NCBI GenBank assembly: GCA_949357655.1
Contig: CASHTG010000017.1
Location: 2,418,001 to 2,482,000, forward strand
Direction of reading: 5' to 3'
DNA from: Parascedosporium putredinis
Lineage: Eukaryota > Ascomycota > Sordariomycetes > Microascales > Microascaceae
DNA: 64,000 nucleotides
The notes under the pieces were generated by a model. The model was not told the origin of the DNA. It made no database searches and saw only the letters and a program-made list of their open reading frames with translations. Made by a program: the position numbers and the translations under genes. This document shows, one piece after another, positions 1-10,980 of this stretch (position 1 is the first letter of the stretch; each line of letters opens with the position of its first letter).

Positions 1-2049
1 ACTTGCCACTTGTACCGCGATCATTGAGCTTCCATTGAACCAGACAAGGCATGTACCTCTGTTTCCTGAGATTCTGGGGTTCTTTCCTGATATCCGCCCG
101 CTACGCGACGGGGTGTTCATGTTGCCTAACTTACCGGGGCTTCAAGATGATAAAGAGCGTTCACTGTGGCCCTTTCTTTTCCGACTTTACTTCGTCCGCC
201 CTCGTTTGCGCTCCTCTGCCCGTCCTCGGACGATAAGGCGCCTTTCACGAGATATCGCGGCGGCTTGACGAGGTACGGCATCACTATCTCGCCCCGGCTC
301 TTTCCCATCCGAGCGCGGCCTCAAGAAGGAACCGGGATACGGCTCGCTCGAGATGGAAGAGGAGGGGTCGTATACTTATCTGCCGTCTGATGCAAGATGG
401 GCATGCGTCAATGATTTGGCAAGGGGCTTGGAAGTGAGCAGCACGGCCTCCGTCGCCCTATCAGTTGCAGCAGCCAGGCCACGGTCCGTAAAAGAGAAAA
501 TAAGGTGGGAAAGGCGCTTCCGCTATGTCCTCTCACCTTCTTCACGGGGAGGGAATCATCCATGGATCTTATTAGTTACCCTACTGGGTTGCCTCTAGCT
601 GGCCACTTCGGCACGTCATGAAGGTGCGTCGACCTCGCATCTTGCCTTCTTCACAGGGCCAGGCTTGGATGCACTACGTTGGCGTCGTTTCACATAGTTT
701 TTTTCCTTCCCCATCTCTTTTTATAGCTCCTTCGCATTCTTTCCCCTTGTTTTCTTTTTCTTCCTTCTTTTTCCTTTTTCCTGTTTTCTTTTTAACTTCA
801 TACTTCGCGTGTTTGAGCGCCGACTCAAGTGACTATCCAATCCCAGGGCGCGCTTTAAGCACTTGGGGTTCGCATCGGATCATTGGCTTGCTTCGTACAA
901 TTCTCGTTAACTTTGAGGAGGACGATACTTGGTAACTCCCGTCCACTCTCGCTCGCGCAGGCAGCCCACGTGTGGTTGCCGGTGGGCCGGGACTGGATCC
1001 ACATTGTCCGCCGGGAGGCTAGAGCGAAACCAAAGAATGGGGGCGGGGGTGAGAGGGGCGTATGTCTGCCCATGTGGTCACGTCATAGTGTCCAGCCTCG
1101 ACTCGGGCAGAAAATGAGACTGGATCTTGAGAGAATAAGTTTTCCTCAAGGGGGAGAAGAATAGGTTATGATATGAACAAAGGTAGTCTAGTTAAGAGCA
1201 GGCAGGCGGGAAGGCCGGCAGCTGTGAGATGGAACCACGTCTCGAAAGCATGAAGGTTAGAAGTCAGTGGGAAATGTGTGGGCCCGGCGCTTGTATTGGC
1301 GGAAGAACCACATTGCATTGACTATGTTGGCAGGCTTCTTGACTGACGTCTATGTTTAATCATTCACTGCATTGCCTACGCGGGCTAGAGGGTTATCTGA
1401 TCTCTGGGGACTTAGGTCGATTGATCTTTCTCTACATATATCTCAGGACACCTAGGCCTGGATGCTTGCCTGTTTCCAACAGAGATAGAACAATAAATCT
1501 AAAAGAAAATGAAACGTGGACGAGCATTAAACGCGGCACTCTCTTACCCTCCTCCATCTTCTCCCTTCGCCGTCGCGTTCCCACCACCTTGGGAATCTCG
1601 GAACGCCCCCAAGGGACACCGCCCAGGGCTTGGAGCTTGAGTGGGGACCAGTCCCATGCGCCTGAGGTGAGATTGTGAAGAGGATGACAGATATGAAATA
1701 ATGAGTGACTGCTGATATGGAGTTGAGTTTACCCCTCGACGAGGTGGGCTGCGAAGGTGGGCCGAGGTCCTCGACGGCAAGGAAGCGGCAAGCACGCCTT
1801 CGGGGAGGGGCGGACTACTTGGTAAACCAGGGTGAAAAGTCGTCTAGAACCGGTTTCGATCCAAGGTATCCGGTGGGCTAAGCGGAAGGCAGTTGATGGT
1901 TAGAGGTTGCAACTTGATCCTGGCCGTCTTTCGGGATTTCATCCAGCAGAAGTCCGCAATGAGTCGCGGGAGTAGATATGGTCAGCAACAGAGCCCGGCG
2001 GCCCTGAACCATTGTTACCCTACATAGACTCTCCGGAAGACAGTGAAGC
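1..2049. other. No supported gene
   Basis: About 2 kb with only short, mutually overlapping open frames on both strands and no recognisable domain, RNA gene or repeat. A pyrimidine-rich stretch lies near 715-795. It may be intergenic or untranslated sequence. Confidence 0.5.
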
Positions 2050-2486
2050 TTATTCGCAGTCGCCGTCTCCATCTTCAGAGTCCATCTCGCCCTGCTCCTT
2101 GTGGACGGACTCGAGCTGTTTCATGAGCCCGTCAAGGAAAAGGCTATCGGCTTCGCGATCGTTGAGTAACATGAGCGGGCCCGTCAAGGAGATGTCATCT
2201 TCCGGGTCTGGTGGGAGAATATCGACTTCTCCACGCCCGTCATCCCCTTCATCTTCGGCTGCGCTCCCTTTTGATGCCCGTTTCCGGCCGGGGCGTGTGT
2301 CTCCTTTCCAAGGCCCGTGTTAGGAGGCTCAGCGACCTGATCCCACCCAGCCTCTTCTGTCCTCGAAGAGCCAGCGGAGGGCCGCTTGGCTTCAGATACC
2401 GCCTCGCCCGGTCCACTTAAGCTCTGGCCGGCCGGTGATGGGGAAACGGATAGGACAAGACTCTTGCCGCTCTGTTCTCGCGACAT
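2050..2486 (-). CDS. Small acidic protein of unknown function
   Basis: I do not recognise the family. An ATG at 2486 opens a Ser/Pro/Gly-rich N-terminus (MSREQSGKSLVLSVSPSP). The C-terminal part, in another frame, runs from about 2300 to a stop at 2050-2052. It has a basic patch (GRKRASKG), an acidic stretch, a helical segment (DREADSLFLDGLMKQLESV) and a very acidic end. The two halves join if one base is missing near 2300-2330, giving 145 residues. This is the same type of defect seen in many genes of this window. A short intron starting near the GTGGGA at about 2340 is the alternative. The basic and acidic patches suggest a nuclear protein, but that is inference. Existence is moderately supported; the junction is not fixed. 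Confidence 0.4.
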
Positions 2487-3361
2487 CGAGAGTGCGAAAG
2501 GGGGTATATCCGGCCTGCGCAGGTGCGCAATTCCACGACGTGGTTTAGGGTCCAACGGCTTCAGCGAGTGATATAGGGCGATATAATGGGAAGAAAGGAG
2601 CAAGAAACTCCTGGATAGGACCTAAAGACACACTCAAGGTGCCAGGTCAGCAAAGACTTAAGCGAGATAGGGATATTGCTATAAGTATAACAATGATGTT
2701 GAAAGGTAGGAAAAGAGATAAATCCCAATCGAGAATAATCGCGAGGGAGAAGGAACCGAGTCGAGGCAATCCCCAAGCCAAAAGAAGAGAAAAGAAAAAG
2801 ATGCAAAGAAGAAGCGGGGAGGGGAAAAGGGTTGATGTGCGAAAGTCAAGCCATCTGGAAAATGCGGTTGAAAGTGGGGTGGGACAATGCGATCTAATCA
2901 ATCATCTTGTCTGTGGTCTCGTGCATCGCGAGGGAAACTGGCCACCCCGAACTCAAACTCTTCTTCCGCCCTCCTTCGCCACCACCTCAGAGATTCCCGC
3001 GCGGGAGCCACCGTCTTGAGAACACAATCGTAAACCCCGGCGTGGAAAACTTGCATGTTCCCTCCAACGGCCAAGCGCTGCTAAGGTTCCAAGAATCGCT
3101 GCCAGCCTCTTCCAAGACGCAGACATGGTTGGCTTTCCAGGACGAGGCTGCGCCGTGGACGGCCCGGCGCTGAGCGGGAAGTGGGCACGGCTGCTGCGAG
3201 GCCCTCAGCTCTCCATTTTTGTGGTGTAGTGGCTCTGTATATGTCTCGGACGTGTGGTTCAGTGAAGTCTTCAATTCTTAGTCTGTACAAGCAGGTTACT
3301 TTCTACAGAACCCATCACCACACGGATGATACTACCTCCACCCTCTCCCAAGATCTACCCT
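2487..3361. other. Intergenic, no supported gene
   Basis: About 0.9 kb between the small acidic protein and the end of the secreted cysteine-rich protein. A purine-rich stretch (2640-2830) creates long but low-complexity open frames that I do not accept as genes. Confidence 0.5.
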
Positions 3362-4362
3362 TCACTCGGCCGTCTTCCGAGCGGGCTCGGTTGGCCCCAT
3401 CTCCACTTCCTCCACTTCCTCAACCTCCGAGGTCATCCTCACGCTCGTCCTCGTCAATGTAACCGTCGCCTGCTGCGTGCTGCACGCATCTGTGACCTTG
3501 ACGGTGGTGGTCGCGCACCCAGCTACGCATTCCGTCACGCACCCGTCCACGAGAACGGTCTCCGGGTCGGGGCACCCGCAGGGGATCATAAAGGGCTCTT
3601 GGAAGATGCAGTTAGGCGTGGGGCACGCCAGCGCCACGCATCCCTCCGCAGACACCGTTCTAGTCATCCGGGGGCACCGCGTGGTCTGAGGTTCGCCGTT
3701 GTCTTCGTCGCCTAGGTCACTCGTCACGCTTCTCGTTGCTGTAGTCCGCGTCGTCGTCGATTCTACCTCGCCGCTCGTTCTGGTGGGCCGGCCCTCTCCC
3801 GCCGACTCGGCTGCGGTAGTCGTCCGAACGGTGGAAAGGGTCGTCGTAGTCGTGCGCGGTATCGTCGTTAATGTGGGCTCGGGCACAACCCAACCGTCCC
3901 CACCACCACCACCACCACCACCTCCTCCTCCTCCTCCTCCTCCTCCTCCGTCGCCGCCAGTGCTACATGGCACATTGACGGTGCGGTATTCCACAGAGCA
4001 ACCGTCATACGGACATCCCACATTACATGGCTGGATGAGCGTCGCTTCTGCCACAGCTCGTGGACAGCCGCAGGGATTCGTCACAGTCGAGATGAACCGG
4101 CAGTCTGGGGCCTCGGGGCATCCCGGCGAGCAGGTTGGAGCAACCTGCCTCGATGTGATAGTTGGGCAGGTAGAGTCTTCGGCGATTGTGGTGCTATAAG
4201 AGAAGGGGAATCGCATCTGTTAGCTGCGAGGACTCGGCCATGTCGACAGAAGCGCGTTCCCGGAACCAATAATAGTAATCTTGCGAGAGGGGATGGGCAA
4301 GGGCGACAATGGCTCACTCACCCTACGAGGGCACCAACGGCGAATGCGAAAAGAAACCTCAT
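3362..4362 (-). CDS. Secreted cysteine-rich protein with poly-Gly linker
   Basis: Two exons: 4362-4322 and 4193-3362; intron 4321-4194 (GTGAGT, branch GCTAAC, end TATAG). The spliced product is 290 residues and starts MRFLFAFAVGALVGTTIA, a clear signal peptide that only appears once the first 41-nt exon is included. The body holds two similar cysteine modules. Each has CP, a PNC/PDC group, then PCGCP, then CxxxC/CxxGC and a closing Cys. The first module is followed by a run of about 17 glycines and a Thr-rich linker, then the second module. The product is expected to be extracellular or in the cell wall and stabilised by disulphides. No catalytic motif or family name is recognised. The Thr-rich linker is probably O-glycosylated (inference). 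An effector or wall-protein role would be a guess. Confidence 0.75.
3899..3949 (+). repeat. (CCA)n/(CCT)n trinucleotide tract coding poly-Gly
   Basis: Six or so CAC units run directly into about ten CTC units. On the minus strand they read as GGA and GGT glycine codons inside the secreted cysteine-rich protein. Two synonymous codon blocks show the tract grew by expansion of two units. Confidence 0.9.
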
Positions 4363-6771
4363 GCTGAGAAGCCGAAGGGTTTTAAACTGGTCGTTGTGTG
4401 CCCCGAGCTATGCTTCTCGCAGGATGGTTCAGGAATGAGATGGCTAACTCGTGCAAGGCCTGCAGGATTGGTCTAGCACAAAATCAACTGATGCTCCGAG
4501 GAAGCAAGCTCTTCAGTCATACCAGTCCTCGTCTTTTCTTTTGCTCTTTTCTTTTGTATCCCATCGAGCCGGGCCGGAGGCATCCGACTAAGCACCGATC
4601 ATCTTAACTTAATGTAATTACTCTCAAGCCCCATGCTCATACTTCACCTGTATGTTCAGGATTGTTTGGGTTGAACTATAGTTGATAGGGTCACAGAAAC
4701 GCAGGCGTAGTAAATACTATGTGTCCACGGAGGGGAGGAAACGTCGGCAATGGACAAGACAGTACAGTATAAGTTTCTTCATATAATCGTGCTGGTTAGA
4801 TTGCCCCCAGCCCTTGTCCCGGCACGGGGCATAATTCCACCTCGTCTATTTTTTTCTAGGCCAACTTCGAAATGGGTGTCGATGCTGGAGTCACCCCACG
4901 CCACTGCTTGATTTGGAGACATCCCTCACGCTGTTTCTATTGAAAGCACTCATTGAAGGAGCTCGAGCAATCAAGCTGAGGCTATCGTGGCCCGATTTCC
5001 CCACACTTTCTGAATAGCCGTAATAAGATCCATCTTTGCTATTCTTCGAAAACTCCTGAAGGGGCTGTCTTAGAAAGGATTTATAGTCAAAAGAAAGATT
5101 AGGAAAAAAAGAAAAGAAATAAAGGAAAGGGAGGAGAGGATGAATGATAATAAGCTAGACAATTGCTCCAACTAGTTGCGCCTTTTAATCTCTCCTCCAA
5201 AAACGGACCCTAATCAAAAACTCCATGCTTGGGTTCGGATCTGCCCTATACCCCCAATATAGCCGCCGGTCTCTCCGCTACCCTCTATCCCTCTCCCTCT
5301 TATTCTATCATAGTTTCCTTGGCTTGAATGTACCATGCCTTCTCACCTACACGCGCCCGCTATAGCCATGTACGAATACATTGGATGCATCTATGGATAT
5401 GTACATGTATTTTACCGAAGCTTTCGAGCTGCGAGCGCACCTCGCCTCAACTCATGCTAGACAAAGAGCTTTAGAAATATATTATGATAAATTTACGTTG
5501 CCTCTTTACTACCATGCAAAGCACAAGCAAAAGACAGTACAAGAAACCGCTGGTCACTCCCCACGCGCCCCATTGACGTCTGCGGCTTGTCTTGAGAGGG
5601 AGACAGCGTTGTTCGATACATACACGTACACGTGCCTCGGCTCGGGCCCGGTTGCAAAAACGAAGCGGTGCAAAGATGCAAGGTAGCAACGTTGGAAGAA
5701 TAACATAGCCAAGTTGGGAGAAACTCGTAGTCTGGACGAGGCCGGGAACCACCTACTAAATGGGTTTCTCTTACGTCCTCACTTCCGTAGTAGAAGATGC
5801 ACCGCTGGATCCACCAAGAATTGATAACCTTCAAGGGGAGAAATGGTATACGCGTCAAGCCACCTTCACGAAGAAAGTTAGGATACCTTCCTCCTCATGT
5901 TTCCCGCGTTTCCCATCTGCCGCCCAGGTGATGGCTTCTTTTGGGTCCAGGTCGTGTCGCGTGGAGAGTAGTAGGAAAGAAAATATTTGGGACAAGTAGG
6001 CAAGGTATGTAGAAATATATATCTATCAGAAAGAGTGCACGAAGTAGCAAAGACAGGCCCGGGGGCAAGGTAGGGTACATCGACTGAGAGAAAGAGGAGG
6101 CAGAAGGGAGACGGGGTCGAGGCTAGGCAATTGTGGACATAATAGCATGGTCAAAGGCCGCGCAGTCAGATGGTGAAGGGCTGATCCTTTGACGAACTGT
6201 GTGACGTCGTGTAGCTAAGGGACCAAAAGATCATGTGTGATCTAAATCAAAAAGTCGTCAAGGAAAGGCGTGTGAACTGAACAGAACTCTTTGGATATGA
6301 ACATCATAAAATGGGGGGTTGCTCCTTCCTCTTTTATCTTCCCCAGCATGCCATACTCTCGTCCGGCCGGTGGAACGAAAAGGCCAAGGCCGCGTGTGGG
6401 GGAGGGCAGGGGTAGGGTAGGGAATAGTGGGGGCATGCAGTGGGGAGGGGGGTTCTTCCTGTCCTTTTCATCTCGCTCCTCACCTCTTCTCGTCTTCCCT
6501 CGCCTCTATACTTGCCGATCGCCTTCTTTGTTTTTCTGAGACTTGCGCTTGCGATATCTCAGATTGATTCCCGTACCGTCAGAGAGACGATCGCCATCAC
6601 CCAGAGACTTGAATCGATCGTTTCAGCCACGCCCCACCATATTTATCTACCATCATTGCCCTTCATTCCTTAATAATCATTCCTTCGTATTTCAATGGTC
6701 CCTACATGTGGGATAAACAGCCCGGCCCCCACCCCGACTACCAAACGAAGAGGAGGAAGAAGTTGATCCGC
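4363..6771. other. Intergenic, no supported gene
   Basis: About 2.4 kb between the promoter side of the secreted protein gene and the stop of the importin gene. Only short unsupported open frames are present. The part next to 6771 should hold the importin 3' UTR. Confidence 0.5.
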
Positions 6772-9700
6772 TCAGCTCACGCCTCCGTTAGGCGCTCCAG
6801 CTGGCGCTTGTGGTGACTGTAACTGCAAGTTGGCGCCTTGCTGTTGAGCAAGAGCCAGTTGCTCCATGGCCGTCTGTTCAGCCTTGGTAACGGCAGCTTG
6901 GATCACCGCCATGTCATCGGCCGAGATTTGTCGCGCAAGTTCCGTATAGAACTGTGGTTGCTCGCGTTGCATTTCTATTACTCAATGTCAGAAATTTGCT
7001 CCCTTCCCTTCCCTTCCTTTCCTAAAGCCCAAAACAACTCCCGAGGGGTCTTACTGTGTATAGTGGCCGCAAAGAGCTGGTAGGTATCAATCTTGTCCAA
7101 AGGTGAATCAAGGATAAGACTCTCTTCGCCAAGGTCGTCCTCCGAGTCGATCTCGTCGCCACCTCGGAATTTCTGCGCCTAAACGATGAGAGGGGAAGTC
7201 TGGTTAGTCGTCTTACATACTTTCTCTGCCTTGGACTTTCCATAAGATCCTGTTGAGCTAGTGTTGCGGAAGTGTAATATACCTCTTCATTTAAGAAGTC
7301 TAGATAGGCACTTCCTTCGTCCCTGACCTCACTCGATTGCTCGGCTTCTGTCCCGGCAGCTGCCGCCGACGACGCATCTGCAGACTGTGCTCCCTCTTCG
7401 GCCCAGCTGGCATCCTCATCTGCCCAGTCGTCGTCGGCGCCGTAATCGTAAGCTCCAGCGTCATACTGGTAATCGTCCTTCAGGGCTTCTTCACGATCTG
7501 TAGGGGAAGGAGAGAACGACATGTTAGCTCGCCACCTCTAATTTCTGCGCTAGTCTCCTTCTGCCGTCCAGCGTTGCAAGAATGACTCACTTTTGATGGC
7601 GGTGGGAAGCGTCCTAAACAGCTCCGCGATACCCTGGAATGTGTGTCAGTAACATGGAGGATAATCGACCGGCCGCTGCTCACCAGCAGCCATGCATGGG
7701 AGAAGGGCTTACCTGGAGCAACCTCGGCCACCCGGTAGAGACACTAGTGGGCACATTTTCGGGCGGGATGCTGAGGAGGGTGGCAATGGCTGCGACGCAA
7801 AGCTTTTTGTCATGTACGCGCGTGAATGAGCTCATGTTTCCGAACCAAAGACTAAAGAACTTATTGGTCCACTGCTTCGCCTCAAGGACCTGTAGCGTAA
7901 GAAGAGGATTGTAGTGGATGGCACTAATTACCATCTCCATAAGATGGATCTTGTATGACTTGCCCTTCACTTCCTCAGTCGCAAGGATGTTCATGCCCAT
8001 CTCAATGAACCCATGGACGCACTGGTCTATGTGTCCACGAAGGCTCAACATCATAGCCTCGGCGAGCTTGCAAGCACAGATGCGATCCACTCGGCTTAGC
8101 TTGTCATCGACAAAGAGTTCAGCCACCATCGAGTATAAAGCCTCAACGTACTCAGGCTTCCTCGTCAGATCAGCAGCACCGTACTGCACAAAGTTGTCAA
8201 GAGCAGGGAGCATGTCCTCTAGGTAGAGCTGCGCGCCAGACTTAAAAGTTTGGTGAATAAGCTCAAAGGCTTTCCACATTGTGGGCGAGATGGCCTTCGC
8301 AGCGAAGGTGCAGCTATCAATGATTTCAAACACCTCGTTGTAAAGATCTGTGGAAGTCAAGGGAAGTAGGTTAGTGTCCAAAAAAAAAAAAAAAAAAAAA
8401 AAAACCGAAAAAGAAAAATTGCTACGAGGAGAAAAGGCCAAAGTATGCACGGCGCCACTTACCGTAAAGCTTATTCTCGAGAGTAATCTGAATTACGGGC
8501 ATCAAAACCGTTTCGATGTGTAGCAAGACGTCGGGCGTGCTCTCCAAAGTCAGGATGAGGGTACCGATGGTTTGCAAGACACCAAGAGCGGTGATGCTCT
8601 TATCATCCAGATACTCGCCATACTCATTGTCATCACCAAGCTTATCGTTCTTCTCCAAGAGCTCTCTGACAATTCGGCAGTATGTGTCTCGGAGCTGCTC
8701 GCTGAGAGCGACTGCGAACGGGGTAAGCTCGGTGGCGAAAACCTCGACAAAGTCCTCCATCACGTTTGCGAGCGCGTCGATATCGGCTTCGTTAGCTAAT
8801 TTGAGAAGTTGTTGCATGATGGTTGGAATACTTTGCTGCATGCTAGCCCTGATGATATCATGGCGAATGAGGGGTTGAAGCGCGAGGGCCGCGGTGATAC
8901 GGACGGGAAGCGCCGGGTCTGCCATGCAGTCCAATATATGTCTGTAGATGCTCACCAAGTTGTTCTGATCTTGGAAATTGAGCTGCTCGAACTTCTCCAC
9001 AAGATCGCAAGCCCGAGCACGAAGGAAGCCCTGGGTACTTGTGAAATCCGGGAACACGTAACGGACAAGGAAGTACTCAACCTGGTCGGCGATGGGGCTC
9101 TTCTTGCCTAGTATCACGGGGGCCAAGGTTCCAATCATACGGAGCGCACCCTCCTTGGCGATGTGGTTCTTTTTATCTTCGGGGGCCTGCTCGTATTCGG
9201 TCACAACGGCGTTGATGAACTTAAGAATCTCGAACGTCTCCTTCCTTCGCGATTTAGTCAAGCCGACGAGGAAGTTAGTTGCAGCGATATCCGGGGCAGA
9301 TGCCTCCTCGAAGTAGTTGAGCTTTCGGTGGAGGTACTCCTCGGGCTCATCTTCAAACTTCTCCAAGTCCTCTTCTGACAGACATATCACGGGGAAGACG
9401 AGGTGAGTGATGAGGGTGTTGAGATGAGGCTTCAGGTAGGGCCACATTTCCTTTGGCCGTACGCACTCGTCAAGGAAAACAAGAGTGTATGAAAGGCAGG
9501 GCCGACTGAGCCACGTAGTCTTGGTAACCCATTTCTCAATCTCCTGGAGGTACTTTTGAAGTATCTCGGGCGCGATTCGTACAATGAACTCTTCGGCAAA
9601 CGCGAGAACGTCGGGGTCGGCAGATTTGGTAAATGTAGTTGGATTTCCGTGTCTATTCATCGAAGGAGAGATTAGCCAATGAAATGGTATCTTCCCCGAG

Positions 9701-10980
9701 TTGAAAATTAAGTCACGCACCTGATGAAAAGTCTGTTGAGGTTGAAATACGCCCACTTCTTCGCTTTCCACCATCGATGCTTTTCACGCTCATACGGGTC
9801 TTCCTCAGTGCTTGCGATAGCCGGGATGGCCTTGGAGACGGTATTGAGGAAAACGGTGCACCAAGCGATGTTGTTATCGCGCTGTCGCAAGAAAGGGAGA
9901 GTTCAAGCTGCAGAACAAGGCGAACAGTTAGCAGGCGGAACGGAGAGACTAGCAAAGGGCGCGCTTCGCCGAAGGTTGAGGATGCGAGGACGTACCCAAG
10001 TAGCATGTTTATAGGCTTTTAGGGCGAGATGAAGCATCTCCCCCGCCTCCTCGCTTTCTTGGTTTACCAATTCGTTGCAGATGGCAAGGAGCCGGGGAAA
10101 GCTGATTTCGACAATTTTGTCAAAATGAGATCGGTTATGTGAGTCGCCGCTTCTGTAGCGGTAGGCGCGGCAAATAGCCAGAAGACACTGAAGGCCAGCT
10201 AGAACCGAGGGAGCATCGTTTGTGTTGAGGAGCTGCATGGTGAAGTCCATGAAGTTGGGCCATTTATCAGGAAAGTCAAACTGAAGAATTCGTTGTAGGA
10301 CTGGGACGAGCTGTTGGCGGACAGGCCCCTGAGAGGCAGCGAGGATAGGAAGTAGACGGTCACGGAAGCGGGCCTTCTCATCTTCGGGCAAGAGTTTCTC
10401 AGTCGCGTAATGCTCGGTCCGCGACCACGAACGATTTACTCTGTTTTTGATATAGATAGCAGCTATAGCCTCATTAGCATTTGGCGGAGCGCAAGGGGCG
10501 CCTTGTAAGAGTCGACGAACCAGCCATCCGGACATTATTGTCCTGTTCGGTCTGCATGATCTCGGTGAGCGCATCCATTACACCGCCATGGTCTTCAACC
10601 TAGAATTAAGAGAGAGAGAGAGAAAACAGTTAGCGGGAGGCGAAACATTGATACCCAGTAGGGAAGATGCATGGGCGCAAGCTGGGCATAACAATGCCTG
10701 CCATAGGCTTCTAGAGAAGGCAAGGGATCATGTCCCAAGGTGAAGTGTAGAGAGAAGCTTCGGAAAGTTTCCGAACAAGGTTGAAAACACCCTCAGAGCG
10801 ACCTCCCCATCTTACCCAGCACCCTTGTACCAAAGGCCTTGTGCCTCCCACTCCCCTCAATATTCATCAACCCACAATACATCAACATACCTGTTTGAGC
10901 TGAAGCTCCGCCTGTCTTCTCGTGTCGGCATTGGCGTCCAGCGTGGCGAGGAGCAACCCTCGAACGTGGGAAATATCCAT
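6772..10980 (-). CDS. NMD5/SXM1-like: Importin-beta family nuclear transport receptor (importin-7/8, Nmd5/Sxm1 type)
   Basis: Ten exons: 10980-10891, 10599-10521, 10462-9996, exon 4 (to 9721), 9652-8463, 8347-7713, 7633-7591, 7497-7283, 7178-7055, 6974-6772. The N-terminus (MDISHVRGLLLATLDANAD, then AAIYIKNRVNRSW) is the Ran-binding importin-beta N domain. HEAT-like helical repeats follow, with the family strings FDFPDKWPNFMDF, KKWAYFNLNRLFIR and GNPTTFTKSADPDVL. Near the C-terminus is the acidic, Tyr-rich stretch (DYQYDAGAYDYGADDDW) usual for this family. It carries cargo through nuclear pores under Ran-GTP control. Exon 4 is a problem. The best 3' splice site (CTGCAG, exon from 9907) leaves the frame one base short within the GGG at 9895-9897 (+ strand). 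A second AG gives an exon from 9881 and an open product of 1068 residues. With the base restored the length is 1077, close to the family norm. Confidence 0.93.
8380..8404 (+). repeat. Poly-A tract of 25 nt inside an importin intron
   Basis: An uninterrupted A run that is a poly-T on the coding strand, inside the intron 8462-8348 of the importin gene. Its length in the assembly is probably unreliable. Confidence 0.9.
10609..10622 (+). repeat. (AG)7 microsatellite in an importin intron
   Basis: Seven AG units. On the coding strand they are a CT run just upstream of the TTCTAG splice acceptor at 10600, where they serve as the polypyrimidine tract. Confidence 0.85.

Noticed and set aside
3699..4199. 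166-codon open frame on the plus strand
   Set aside because: It is the antisense of the secreted cysteine-rich protein; its length comes from the repeat tract and Thr codons.
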